A DNA stretch of 64,000 nucleotides, from contig CAXHWN010002474.1 of assembly GCA_964020975.1 (NCBI GenBank), forward strand, positions 240,001 through 304,000, given 5' to 3'. The translations under genes and the position numbers were made by a program. This DNA comes from Hermodice carunculata. Its lineage: Eukaryota > Annelida > Polychaeta > Eunicida > Amphinomidae. Positions 11,419-22,403 of this stretch are shown piece by piece. How positions within the stretch are numbered: position 1 is the first letter of the stretch; each line of letters begins with the position of its first letter. The notes under the pieces are model-generated. The model was not told the DNA's origin. It did no database searches and was given only the letters and a program-made list of their open reading frames with translations.

Positions 11419-11936
11419 TTTTGCAATTATTTTCCTGTGAAATTATTTTTAAAATTTTGCCGTCATGTAAAATTATGTAATGCCTGTTTACACAACACTC
11501 TTTTTGTGTTTCTATATTACACACCTCAGGCACAACCACACTACACACTTTGACAGGACATGCAAATTGTTAACCAGTGACTTGACGCAAATCCTCAATA
11601 TTACAGATTTGTGTAAAATACACATTTACAAAATCTTGGAATAACAAGGACAATTTTACTTTGTTACCAACAAAAACTGATCTGAGCTTAGTTTCATGTG
11701 CTGCTAGGATATTATTACTTCATATGACAGGACATGTCTCTTCCCAAAGAAAAACTGATGAATACAGCTACACATATTTGAAAGGAATGTTACCCAATAC
11801 TCCCAATCAAAAGTAGGAATTATGATTATGCACAGTTTGTGGCAAATCTAGAACATACAAATTTATGACAAGGGGAATTTACACCCACATTGACATGGAA
11901 CTTGTTGTCCTCAAATGATCAAAGAATATACTTTAC

Positions 11937-11985
11937 CTGCTCACTGGTAGTGTCAACCACTCTGTATGGCGTCATCAGTAGAGTC
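11937..11985 (-). CDS. 49-nt duplicate exon, frame broken
   Basis: It is bounded by CTTTACAG| and GAGCAG|GTAAAG. It aligns with the 48-nt exons at 13015 and 13368 but is one base longer. Read from phase 0 it gives DSTDDAIQSG then TGA; without one base in the middle it would read on as VDTTSEQ. Either this copy is a dead or skipped exon, or the extra base is a sequence error. Confidence 0.4.
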
Positions 11986-12327
11986 CTGTAAAGGACGAAT
12001 GGGGCAGTTATGTAACATTAACCTTTCATAACTGTCATAAGCTTTCATGATACAGCAGCAATGCCAATTTATGAAATTTGTGAATATCACAAACCTCTGT
12101 AAAATGCACAATTGCACAATTATACAAGTCATGGAATAAAATCTTATGTTAACAACAAAAATGGAATATGAAAAACCTCTTCTAAATCCATAATTACACA
12201 ATTTTGAGAAAGAATCTCACCCTATATCCCAACTTTAACCTATCAAGATTCGATAAAAACTTGACCATGTGTAACTTATGCCACCCAAACTACATGTAAT
12301 AGGTTGTCACAACGAAACATTTGCAAC

Positions 12328-12483
12328 CTCCACTCTCTCCCAGCCTCTATCCTGTGGGTCAAAGCCACTGGCATCAGGATCGAACATTTGATCTACCAAC
12401 AGGGCCTCTGCATTCGAATGTACTGTGACCACACTTGGCTCTGATCTATATTTGGAAGCCTTGGATTTTCTCCACCTAGTGTT
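12328..12483 (-). CDS. 156-nt exon, minus-strand host gene
   Basis: The acceptor is TATATTTATTGCAG| and the donor GTGGAG|GTTGCA. It is exactly 52 codons in phase 0: NTRWRKSKASKYRSEPSVV, then TVHSNAEALLVDQMFDPDAS and GFDPQDRGWERVE. The start is basic, the rest acidic with an FDP/FDPQD pair. I do not recognise a domain. Shared phase 0 with the exons at 13.0, 13.4 and 18.5 kb supports one gene. Upstream codons in the open frame run into the acceptor and are intronic. Confidence 0.55.
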
Positions 12484-12489
12484 CTGCAA

Positions 12490-13000
12490 TAAATATATGC
12501 CACTGCAGATTAACTGCCACCAACTTATTACACTTGAATCACAAAATAGTATATGCATTTATTATGCCCCTTGCAAGATTATAAATGAGGCATGGATCAA
12601 GGTGTCCATGATTGCATTTTTTTATTTCTGTAATTGCATGACAAAGTTGGAATGTTATGGAACCAAGTCCAAACCCCATTATCAGGTCTTCCATAGAGCC
12701 AAACTTTTTACCTGGAAACATCTTAAAACTAGAACTGTGTAAGAGTTCAATGATCTTTGATGTGCCGTCCAATTTATACAACACTGCAAAATGGGAATGA
12801 AGGAATAAAAATGCTGAGACTGACAAAAACACTACACAACATAAAACAAAAGGAATTTCATCCTAGATCTCCTGCAACATAAAAAAAAAATCGGTATGAA
12901 TTATTTTCAATAGGTGTCAATCTAATATTCAACTAGATAATTTGTGATGACTTAAGATGGCACATTGACAAGCATAATGCAACTATCCTAAATTGAATGA
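12490..13000. other. Intron without recognisable features
   Basis: AT-rich sequence between candidate exons. Small open frames on both strands show no protein-like composition. Confidence 0.3.
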
Positions 13001-13014
13001 AGACCACACCTTAC

Positions 13015-13062
13015 CTGCGCAATGTCAGAGTCATCACTCTCCTCTGTATAGGTGGTGTTGGC
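13015..13062 (-). CDS. 48-nt exon, minus-strand host gene
   Basis: The acceptor GCTCTACAG| and donor GCGCAG|GTAAGG are both good. It encodes sixteen codons in phase 0, ANTTYTEESDDSDIAQ. Length, phase and an Asp/Ser/Thr-rich peptide match the exon at 13368-13415, and the introns next to both exons are related, so they are tandem duplicates. The peptide is probably disordered and acidic, with possible CK2-type phosphosites (ESDDSD). Confidence 0.55.
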
Positions 13063-13367
13063 CTGTAGAGCATAAATGAAGCAGTAATGCCATGGATTTC
13101 ATGTGCTCCTTGGACTATAACTTTATAGTATAACAGGACAAGGAAATTTAATCCATGTTACTTCACAAAATCTTTAATTTTACATTAAAAGAAACAGAAT
13201 GTTACTCTATATTCCCAACATAAACCGCTGAATCTTGAGTTTGTATTATGATGATTCTAACTTGGGTGCAAATTTATAACTAAAAGATTTAGAGACAAGT
13301 GGGAATGATACATGGTGTGGTGTGCAACTAACTTTCCTCAAATGAACAGAGACCATGCTTTTAATAC

Positions 13368-13415
13368 CTGTTGACTAGCAGTATTGTCACCTTGAAGGGA
13401 GCAATCAGTGTTGTC
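13368..13415 (-). CDS. 48-nt exon, minus-strand host gene
   Basis: The acceptor is ATCCATTACAG| and the donor CAACAG|GTATTA. It encodes DNTDCSLQGDNTASQQ in phase 0. It is a duplicate partner of the exons at 13015 and 11937. A 48-nt phase-0 exon can be included or skipped without shifting the frame, so alternative splicing of this series would be silent for the rest of the protein. Confidence 0.5.
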
Positions 13416-14153
13416 CTGTAATGGATAAATGGCACAGTTAGGCATCACAATTCATTACCATTTGATTTAAGCATTTCCATAAACACTGCTTTCATGACAC
13501 AACTACACAATTTTGCAATTATATTGAGTCTAGGAAATTAAATCTTCAATTATAATCATATGGTTCTGGGATTCCTACTTCATGATATGACCAAACGGGC
13601 AGTTTATAATTACATGGATATGTGAAAATCCTGAATATTACAAATCTGTGTGAATCACCAACTACACATATTTCAAATTGTTGAAAAGATCCTAAATTAT
13701 GTCTAATCTGATATTATATTCATGTGTTCTTGGAATCGCGAATTTTAAATATGACATGCAATTTGTGATGCTGCAGTAACAGTTGGAAAATCCCAAATAT
13801 TACAAATATCCTGAATATTATAAATCTGTGTTAAATCCACAGTTATACACTCTTGCAGTAACAAGGATCATCTTCTTTATCCTCAAAAAGGACTGATCTA
13901 GTAAGTTTATTTTTATGTGGTCATGTGATTAATACTTTTTGGTATGATAGGACATGCAACTGTTAAACCATGATTTCCTGAAAAACTTAAGTATTACAAA
14001 TTTATGTAAATTTTACAAATGCAAAATTTGGCAATTAATCAAATTAACAGGAAGATGTGATCAATAAAAACTGATCCAAGCTGAATTTCATGTGCCCCTG
14101 TTATGCACACTTCATATAGCAAGACAGGTCATTCAATTTGACGAATATCCTAA

Positions 14154-14316
14154 ATACGGTGGTCCCTGTCTTGAGAGACCACCCTAAGGGCGGGTCAAAA
14201 TGTGGTCTCTGAAAACAGGTGGTCTTTCATTAGAGGTCAAATAACTTGGAAAAGATGGCATATGTTCTCAGAGAGTGGTCTAAAAAATATGGGGTCTGTG
14301 AAACAGTAATAAATAA
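14154..14316. mobile_element. Mariner-type MITE, right end decayed
   Basis: The body GAGAGACCACCCTAAGGGCG, then GTGGTCTCTGAAAACAGGTG and GTCTTTCATTAGAGGT, matches the better copy at 59543-59723. The left terminus GGTGGTCCCTGTCTTGAGAG is present; the right one has been lost. Confidence 0.6.
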
Positions 14317-14649
14317 CAAACAGCAAATTTCTTTCTCCTAAAGAAAAACTGACCAAAGCATATTTTCATGTGCCTGAAGAATATTTCTAAGGTTGAGAGG
14401 ATCGGTTTAAACCACCAGTTGCCTTTTATGGGTGAATGCCTGTCTCAAGTCAGGAGTGAAATTTGTTTTTTCACATCGGTATTGGAAGATGAATGTTGAT
14501 GCTTTGGTAACTCTGGAATCTCTTTGCTTTTATTGTTGGGTTTAAAATTTATGAATATGAGTCATGTTTTTCTGTACCATGTGATCAAAACCTTATGGAG
14601 TAACAGGACATTCAACTTTCATACCATGATTACCTAAAAATCCACAAAA

Positions 14650-16292
14650 CAAGAGGGCTGTGTGAACAACCCATGCTCAGCTGATCTTGACATTCATCAC
14701 ACTTGCAGCTCTATGAACTTGGGAAAGGATCAAGGTCACCCATGTTCTGAGTAAGTCTGACCATTATAAAAGAACACTAACATGCACAACATCAAGGTTC
14801 AAGTAGTTCTCAAGTTATAATGAAGAGTAAAATTCATGTATGTTGCACTGTGACCCCAGAAACGAAGTCAAAGTCATTCATGTACTGTCTGAGCATGACC
14901 TTCATACAAAAACATTAACATGTGCAGCATCACAGAACTAACTCAAAACAGATCTCAATTTATCAAGTAAACAGTGAATTTCATGTCAGTTGTCCCGCAT
15001 ATTTGCATTAGAATGCCCATAGACTTACATAGTAATCAATAGAAAAGCTGCATTGATCGATAAGTACCCAAGTTGAAAATACTTAAAAATCAGGAATCTA
15101 AAGCAGTGCCACCTAGTAAACAACTTTGTTTGACCCTTCCACAAGAACATATCCATCACATTTCACCTTAATCTGAGTCACAATTCGGAGAACAAGTAAA
15201 AAATAGCAAAACGCAAAACCATATAAAAAATTCATAAAAAAAAAAAAATAGAAAAATTTGCAGTGCCACCTGGTGAACAAATTGGAAACTAAGTGTGCCT
15301 GGGAGTGTCTATGTACGATATCAAAAAATTGGGCAAGCAGTTTCAGAGGTGAAGAGTTTTTAAGGTTTGCCCCAAAAAAGGACAAAAAATTTCATAAGAA
15401 TTCCAAAAATCAATAGAGCATGACCATTTGAAGAAACTTGGTAGAGATCCACCCAAGGCACAACCCCACTAAGTTTGAAGTATATCTGGCCAAAATTATT
15501 TCAGTTATAACCATTACAAGAAATTCCCATGTTAATCTTTCCTATTTAATCTTTTGTAAAGATTTTTGAAAAAAAATCATAAAAAAATCCAAAATTCATT
15601 GGAACATGACCATTTGGACAAACCTGGTAGACACCCACCCAAGGTACACCCCCACCAAGTTTGAAGTTAATCTGGATGACAGTTTTGGAGAAAAAGTCGA
15701 AAATGTGAATTAGCATTAGAATGTCCATTGACTTACATATTAATCAATAGGAAAGCTGCATTGACCAATAAGTGCCCCAATTGAAAAAAAATGCTTAAAA
15801 ATCAGGAATCCGCAGCATCCCCACATAGTGAACAACTTTGTTTGACCCTTCTACAAGGAACATATCCACCATGTTTCAGCTTAATCTGAGTCACAGTTCT
15901 GGAGAAGAAGTCAAAAATAGCTATAACACACACAAATTCATAAAATATCAGAAAAAAATTGCAGCCCCACCTGGTGAACAAATTAAGAACTAGGAGTCCT
16001 AGGGAGTGTTCCTGTGTGATATCAAAGTAATTGGGTGAGTGGTTTCGGAGAAGAAGATTTTTTAAGATTTGCCAAAAAAAGAACAAAAAAATTCATTAAA
16101 AATCCAAAAATCACTGGACTGTGACCATTTGAACAAACTTGGTAGAGACTCACCCAAGGCACATATCCATCACGTTTGAAGTGGATCTGGCTGACGGTTT
16201 TTGAGAAGAAGTTGAAAATGTGAATTGTGGACAGACGGATGGATGACGGACCCTCACAAAACCTCAGCTGATTGTCAAGTCAGCTGCGGTTA
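14650..16292 (+). mobile_element. Family A Helentron-like element, first unit of a compound
   Basis: It starts CAAGAGGGCTGTGTGAACAA (one change in the 5' hairpin), has the family leader and about three core units, and ends with a GACAGACGGATGGATG run and a decayed hairpin, CAGCTGATTGTCAAGTCAGC, followed by TTAAAA. Its left flank is ordinary intron, but its right flank is family A core. Confidence 0.7.
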
Positions 16293-18048
16293 AAAGCCAA
16301 AAGTCAATAGAGCGTGACCATTTAAATACACTTGGTAGAGATCCACCCAAGGCACATCCCCACCAGGTTTGAAGTAAATCTGGTCAATATTATCAAAGTT
16401 ATGACCATTACAAGAAATTCCCATGTTAAACTTTCCTATTTAAATTTTGTCGAGATTCGTGAAAAAAAATCATAAAAAAATGCAAAATTTATTGGAACAT
16501 GACCAATGTTGGAACAAACCTGGTAGACACCCACCCAAGGTACATTGCCACCAAGTTTGAAGTTAATCTGGATGAGGGTTTTGGAGAAGAAGTCGAAAAT
16601 GTAAATAAGCATTAGAATGCCCATTGACTTACATGGTAATCAATAGGAAAGGTGCATTTACCCCAGAGGAGCCGAATTGAAAAAAAAGTTTGAAGTTAAT
16701 CTGGATGAGGGTTTTGGAGAAAAAGTCGAAAATGTGAATTAGCATTAAAATGTCCATTGACTTACATATTAATCAATAGGAAAGCTGCATTGACCAATAA
16801 GTGCCCCAATTGAAAAAAAATGCTTAAAAATCAGGAATCCGCAGCATTCCCACATACTGAACAACTTTGTTTGGCCCTTTTATAAGGAACATATCCACCA
16901 CCTGTAAGCTTAATCTCAGTGACGGTTCTGGAAAAGTCAAAAATAGCTATAACACACAAAAATTCATAGAAAATTTGAAAAAAACTGCAGCGCAACCTGG
17001 TGAACAAATTAACAACAAGGAGTCCCTAGGTGTCTTCCTGTTGTGATATCAAAGCAATTGGGTAAGCACTTTCGGAGAAGATTTTGTAAGATTTGTCCAA
17101 AAAACAAGAACAAAAAAATTCATTAAAAATCAAAAAATCACTGGAGCATGAACACTTGAACAGAACTGGTAGAAACCCACCAAAGGTACATTGCCACCAA
17201 GTTTGAAGTTAATCTGGATGATGGTTTTAGAGAAGTCGAAAATGTGAATTAGCAGTAGAATGCCCATTGACTTCCATAGTAATCAATAGGAAAGCTGCAT
17301 TGACCGATAAGAACCCGAACTGAAAAAATCGTTAAAAATCATTCCCACATAGTGAACAACTTTGTTTGACCCTTCTACAAGAACATATCCACCATGTTTC
17401 AGCTTAATCTCAGTGACGGTTCTGGAGAAGAAGTCAAAAATAGCTATAACACACAAAAATTCATAAAAAATTCGAAATATTGCAGCGCCACCTGGTGAAC
17501 AATTTTAGAACTAGGAGTCCCAGGGAGTGTTCCTGTGTGATATCAAAGCAATTGGGTGAGCGGTTTCGGAGAAGAAGATTTTTTAAGATTTACCCAAAAA
17601 AGAACAAAAATATTCATTTAAAATCCAAAAATCACTGGACCATGACCATTTTCTAGAACAAGTTTGGTAGAGACCCACCCAAGGCACATCTCTACCAAGT
17701 TTGAAATGGATCTGGCTGACGGTTTTTGAGAAGAAGTCGAAAATGTGAATTGTGGACAGACGGATGAGGGACAACGGACCCTCACAAAACCCCTCAGCTG
17801 ACTGAAAAGTCAGCTGAGGTAAAAAATAGAAAAAAAATTTGTACCAAGCGGTTTCTGAGAAGAAGATTTTTTAAGATTTTGCCAATCACTGGACCTCGAC
17901 CACTTGAACAAACTTGGTAGAGACACACCCAAGGCACATCCCCACCAAGTTTCAAGTGGATCTGGCCAGCACTTTTTGAGAAGTTGAAAATACAAATTGT
18001 TGATGGATGACAGACGGAGGACCACAAGATAAGCTCAGCTGAGCTAAA
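16293..18048 (+). repeat. Two further family A 3' ends in series
   Basis: Immediately after the hairpin at 16260-16290, core sequence resumes (AAAAGTCAATAGAGCGTGAC) and runs to a second 3' hairpin, TCAGCTGACT/AGTCAGCTGA at 17797-17818. A third ~230-bp module then ends TAAGCTCAGCTGAGCTAAAA at about 18048. Neither has its own CAAGAGG start. The compound therefore has one 5' end and three 3' ends. Confidence 0.65.
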
Positions 18049-18540
18049 AATGATAGTCACAACCATTCTTTGTTATACAACTAAGCAAATGAATTTACTC
18101 AAGTCCTACAAAACTCAAGTTTCAGTACTAAGCACACTTAACAAATACACATTTCACAATCTGTTGTTTTTTTTTTTTTTTTAAATTCCATTTGTTTACT
18201 TAAGAGGGGTACAGAATACATTACTTAAAATATCAGTACCAGGAGCCGGAAGAATATTTTACTTACAGCATGTAATTGGAAAATTTACCTAAAGAATCTA
18301 CATGTCTGCTGCCCTTCTGAACAGTTTTACGCAATTTGGGGAAAAAAACAACTTGATTATTACTGGGATCATGCAAGGCAAATAAACATAATTCAGATAA
18401 AATCATCAATAGCGGCATGCCTTAAGGCAGAAATTATTCATAAAACATGGCAACCAACATGTCCCATATAAATCCATTCATTTTGTAACAAAGAAAAAAA
18501 TAAGATTTATAATCTTTTCACCTAGAATGAACACTGCATA
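18049..18540. other. Intron; nothing recognised except a poly-T run
   Basis: A T-rich tract lies at about 18165-18185. The rest is AT-rich without repeats seen elsewhere in the window. Confidence 0.3.
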
Positions 18541-18548
18541 AAAAGTAC

Positions 18549-18692
18549 CTCAACAAGGGACATGAAACCTTGATCATCTACCGCTTGTGGTGGAGCTCTG
18601 CTTTGGTGGGATGCTTTTCCCTGGCATACTGGGCACATTTTGATGTACTTCTGTACTGTGACCCTCGGAACACGAGCATACTGTTGGCGAAG
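18549..18692 (-). CDS. 144-nt exon with CPVC motif, minus-strand host gene
   Basis: The acceptor is CCCCACCTGCAG| and the donor GTTGAG|GTACTT. It is exactly 48 codons in phase 0: LRQQYARVPRVTVQKYIKMC, then PVCQGKASHQSRAPPQAV and DDQGFMSLVE. The pattern Y-x2-VPR-x2-VQKYI-x2-CPVCQ resembles the second half of the H2C2 zinc-binding module next to integrase-derived domains and the related segment of NOL4-like nuclear proteins; that assignment is inference from memory. The His pair would have to lie in an upstream exon I have not found. This is the most protein-like exon in the window. Confidence 0.6.
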
Positions 18693-18914
18693 CTGCAGGT
18701 GGGGAAATAAAAGAGTTAGTACAAAAATTCCACGATCCAATCCACTGTAATTTGAGTCTTTTATGAAAATGTGTATCCATGGCTGTTTGTTTTCATTTGG
18801 ACAAGTCACTGTATTCATTCAGTGTGTGCCGGGTCATTGAGTTTAAGGAATACTGTGCAGGGTCACTGCAGAGCCACTGAGTTGGCCTGTTTTGTGGGTG
18901 ACTCACATGTATAA

Positions 18915-19014
18915 GTTAGAAGGCAAGGTGAGACGTTTAAACATTTTAATGTCAGCGAAGGGCAGAGCCCGCAGCTGACATTAAAATGTTTTGACGTCTC
19001 ATCTTGCCGTCTAA
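18915..19014. repeat. 100-bp near-perfect palindrome
   Basis: The left arm is 18915-18956 and the right arm 18973-19014, with 38 of 42 positions complementary by eye and a 16-bp spacer that itself contains GGGC/GCCC. The arms end GACATTAAAATGTT-type at the centre and GTTAGA.GGCAAG.TGAGACG outside. The structure lies about 250 bp before the Crypton coding remnant. It could be a terminal hairpin of a MITE or an independent palindrome module. Confidence 0.7.
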
Positions 19015-19275
19015 CCGGCTTAGAACGCAATGGTGATTGGTCAAGGGGTGAGTGGCGTTAAAAATGTGACTGCACCCTGCCAGGCGACTGCTTGATCTGA
19101 TTTCCATAAAGGATAAGCTCATGTGCTATGTGCACTCTTCCAATCTCCCCTCCTGATTGGCTGTGCCCCCACGCCCCAAGCAAAAGATGTTTTTGCCTTT
19201 CTCAGCTAACCAGGCCACTCTAGGGCCGAAACACGCTTTCATTGAAGTCGTTAAGATTGAAGACATAATCACGTC

Positions 19276-20752
19276 AGGATTTGAGTTGGAAGACAAATGA
19301 ACCCATTCATGAAGATTTGAGTGATATTCTCACTCAAGATTTATTTTTTACCAAAGAAGGCACCGAAAAAGATTATTCTTTTGAAGAAACAACCAAAATC
19401 TGATCACGTTTCAGCGATACGGTGAGTAAGGCAGAGCTTGACCAAAAGTTTTGAGAAGCTATCCCACAAAAACACAAAATAGCAATTAATGGGCAGTTGC
19501 AGCCTATATGGAGCGGGCGCGTTGGCGAAATGCACGACCCGAAACAGCGCACAGTGACCATCATCCAATTTTTGAGGATATTACAAAAATGTCTATTGAA
19601 AACTTAGCCCACTGGCTCTGTTTCTTTGTTCATGAAGTAAAGCGTAAAGATGGAAAGTCATATCCACCTGGCTCAATGTATCAGACAGTTTGTGTACTAC
19701 AGCGCCAACTCCAAAGTAATGGGAGACCAGAAGTAAACTTTGTCAACACAAATAATATGCGTTTTTTCGACCTGCGACATTCTTTGAATGAAAAGATGAA
19801 AACCTTTGCTGCCCAAGGAATTAATATGCATACTAAACATGCTGAGCCGGTAACAACCGAAGAAGAAATTAAATTGTGGGAGCTGGTGTATTTAGTTTGG
19901 AAACTGCCACCGGTCTTTTAAATGCAGTTTTTTTTTCTACAACTGCAAGGCCTTTGGGTTTCGAGGTGGGGCAGATGAACATTATGACCTCGATGTAGAA
20001 CAGTTTGAATGCGGAACAGACCATAGCTTGGGAAAGCACTTTATTGCTTGCTACGGTCGGCTGTGCAAAAATAACCAAGGAGGTCTGGCTAATTGGAAAG
20101 TGATACCAAAGTACATTAAACACTACGAGGACCCCAATAACCCTCGATGTCTTGTAAAATTGTACAATACCTACATGGATCTTACACTTGCTAAAGGTTA
20201 TTTTGATCGCAAGCCTCTGCTGCAATCAGAAAAATCAAAATTACCCAGATTCGGTGCGTCAAAGGTGTCTCAAAAAAGATTTAAGCACAATGATGCAGCA
20301 TTTCTATCGTGAAGCAAATATAAAAGTGGAAAAGCGCATCACAAATCACAGTGGTCAAGTTACTTGCATAACAAGCCTTTATAATTCTGGATTTGACGAT
20401 AAAACCTTTCAAAAGCCACACTTTTCATAGAAGCAATGCTCTGGATCAATATAAGCAATTGGGAACCTGTTTGATGCAAGATATTAGCAACACCCTGGCA
20501 CCCCCTAACCTTAGTCTTGTGCAGAATGTTAGTAACCCACTCCCAAAGAGTGTTCTTTATCTACTGTAACATCACGGGTAATGCACGATGAAAATACATG
20601 CCTTGAAACAGGATCCAAATGAAATGGATAATACTCTAGTGATTGAAGTTCCTGATGGTGTGCAAAAGGTCATCTTGTTAAGAAAAGGTAAAAAATTTGT
20701 CTTCACTCTACCACATATGCAGGCAGAATCATTAAAACAGTACCCCTAAGGA
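19276..20752 (+). pseudogene. Crypton-type tyrosine recombinase fossil
   Basis: Successive frames read as one protein of the Crypton/DUF3504 family (relatives: KCTD1, QRICH1 and ZMYM domesticated genes). An N-terminal RFSDTVSKAELDQ and AIPQKTQ...WAVAAY region is followed by MSIENLAHWLCFFVHEVKRK and DGKSYPP (19590-19690), then FGFRGGADEHYDLDVEQFEC (19950-20010), ITNHSGQVTCITSLYNSGF (20338-20395) and HRSNALDQYKQLGT (20425-20465), which carries the expected nucleophilic Tyr. A tail reading VIEVPDGVQKVILLRKGKKF follows at 20640-20700. The family box H-x-x-R here reads HSGQ, so a catalytic Arg is missing. There is an in-frame TAA at 19487-19489 and about four frame changes. Cryptons are DNA transposons using YR recombination, without long terminal inverted repeats. 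Confidence 0.75.
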
Positions 20753-21720
20753 ACTCTTTATTCTTTTCAACTTTTTGCCTTCACAGATAAAAGGCAATGA
20801 TTTATCATGAATGCATTCGAAAAAAAATTAAGTTAAAAACTTTTAATTTTAATCGTCGCGATAACTTCATCAGAAAATGAAGACCGGTAAAGAAATGATT
20901 AGAATTTTATTGATACAATTTGTAAAAAAAAAAAAAAAAGAAAAAGAAAATTGTCAACATAGTGTCACATATGTATGTGGAACATGTCGCAAGTATCTTT
21001 CAAAGGAAAAAGCACTTAAAAATGACATGCATTCTTTCACATATGTGCGACGAAAGACATTTAATTTAGCCGTGAAGCACATTCACTGGATTTTTAGTTC
21101 AAACTGGAATTTTAATTTTATCTGTTGACAGGACTTGTGTTGATAAGGACAAATAAACGACTGCACAAACAAAGTGACATTTTTACTTGTATAATTTGGT
21201 CAAAGAAGGAACTTCTATCCATATGGTGATACATATAAACTATTCTTTATGTTGATTTCATTTTAAAATGCAAATGTGCAGACACAAATTCAAATGAAAA
21301 ATATTACATAGAAAGCCAGGTGGACCTCAACTTGTTCACTTTGTTTTATATTTGCAGTTTGTATATCATTTTAAATGCGATCCCATGTGCTTCAAATTTG
21401 ACAGTTAAAATTATCTTTTGCAGTACCTGTGCCTCTGGAATTGTGTGGGCGTACATGCCTTGCAACAAGTTTACCGGTACTAATTATGATTCATGCTTTT
21501 GTTTTGCTACAGGAGGCCGTCCAGTTCTAGGACAATTGCGTAATACTTCCGGCCATTTTCAACTTTATGTGTCCTGTTTCTCTTCCAGGAGTTCTGTGGA
21601 GGGGCATTTCGAAAGACAGCCAATAGGGGCCAACTTAAACTGCGTGCCAGCAGTTGTATTAAAAGATTTTAATATTGCTGAAAACAATAGAAAAGAGGGT
21701 GTTGTGCATTCTAAGTAATT
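20753..21720. other. Unassigned, weak open frame
   Basis: An A-homopolymer lies near 20925-20940. A 132-codon plus-strand frame (21320-21718) starts with a hydrophobic leader-like stretch and is Cys-rich, but it has no recognised domain or splice context. It may be the trailing part of the Crypton insertion or chance. Confidence 0.2.
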
Positions 21721-21724
21721 GGTA

Positions 21725-22260
21725 ACATGTTGAAATAGCCAGAATGGTGACCTACATGCATATAAGGTGACCCAGACAGGTCTCAATGGATGTGTGACTG
21801 ATTGGAAAACTCTGGAACAAATTAGACATTTCTCTGGCTCTCTCTATATATAAAGCAGATATTTCCCTGACTGAGAGAGCAGATGAGAGAGAAGAGAAGA
21901 GAATTCTGAAGGATCTGACAGAAGCTGTGAGTTGTCATCAAGCCATTAGGACTGTGAGCCATTGTTAACATGGTACCTGCGGAGTGTGGACAGTGCCTTA
22001 GTCGACTTGTACATTTTGTGCTACCCATTTACACTTTTTACCTGTGGAGCGTGGACCTTGACTTTGAGTGGACTGGTATATTGTACCACATTGCAACCAA
22101 ACCGTGTCTGTGTGAGATGATCTTGTACAAGATCATTTGGCACCTGTTATAGGACTTGGAACTGTGGGACAGTACCTGTGGATAATAATATCACCAGGCA
22201 GGGTTTGATTTAATAGAATAAAAATGTATTGCAAATAATGCTATACAAACTTCACATTGT
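21725..22260 (+). other. TATA-containing, LTR-like segment (unconfirmed)
   Basis: TATATAAAGCAG lies at 21846-21857 and AATAAAAATG at 22216-22225, about 370 bp apart, with non-coding sequence between. That spacing and order suit a solo LTR or a short independent transcription unit. I could not find matching terminal repeats or a target duplication, so the identity stays open. Confidence 0.2.
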
Positions 22261-22299
22261 GGTGCAACTTTCTTCTTTTGCAGAGCACAGGGTTTGTGA

Positions 22300-22400
22300 T
22301 GTGCTGGAGGCGCGAGCATGCTGGGGGGGGGGGGGTCCGGGGGCATACCCCCCCCCCTGGAAAATTTTGAAACCTAGGCTTCATTTGGCGGTATTTTAGG
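22300..22400. repeat. G-run / C-run repeat segment
   Basis: A poly-G stretch, GTCCGGGGGCATACCC, a poly-C stretch and TGGAAAATTTTGAA lie side by side and can fold back on each other. A related arrangement (GGGGGTCCATGGGCAGGAGG followed by CCCCTGGAAAATTTTGAA) occurs at 23690-23735, and in reverse at 58740-58800. Confidence 0.5.
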
Positions 22401-22403
22401 CCC

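Larger units (their letters stand above)
11500..14110. repeat. Diverged tandem intron-exon units
   Basis: Motifs such as TACAAATCTGTGTAAAAT, AACAAGGACAATTTTACTTT, CAACAAAAACTGATCTGAGC, TTTCATGTGCTCCT and TATGACAGGACATGCAA recur in the same order at irregular 160-250 bp spacing. The candidate 48-nt exons at 11.9, 13.0 and 13.4 kb are embedded in matching flanks (CCTGTAAAGGATAAATGGC). The whole block therefore looks like an old series of segmental duplications of one intron-exon unit. Confidence 0.5.

Noticed and set aside
18574-18780. Alternative minus-strand frames over the CPVC exon
   Set aside because: Only the frame that ends exactly at both splice sites gives a recognisable CPVC motif.
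21320-21718. 132-codon Cys-containing ORF as a secreted protein
   Set aside because: It has a leader-like hydrophobic start but no splice signals and no recognised domain, and lies next to transposon debris; kept only as a note.
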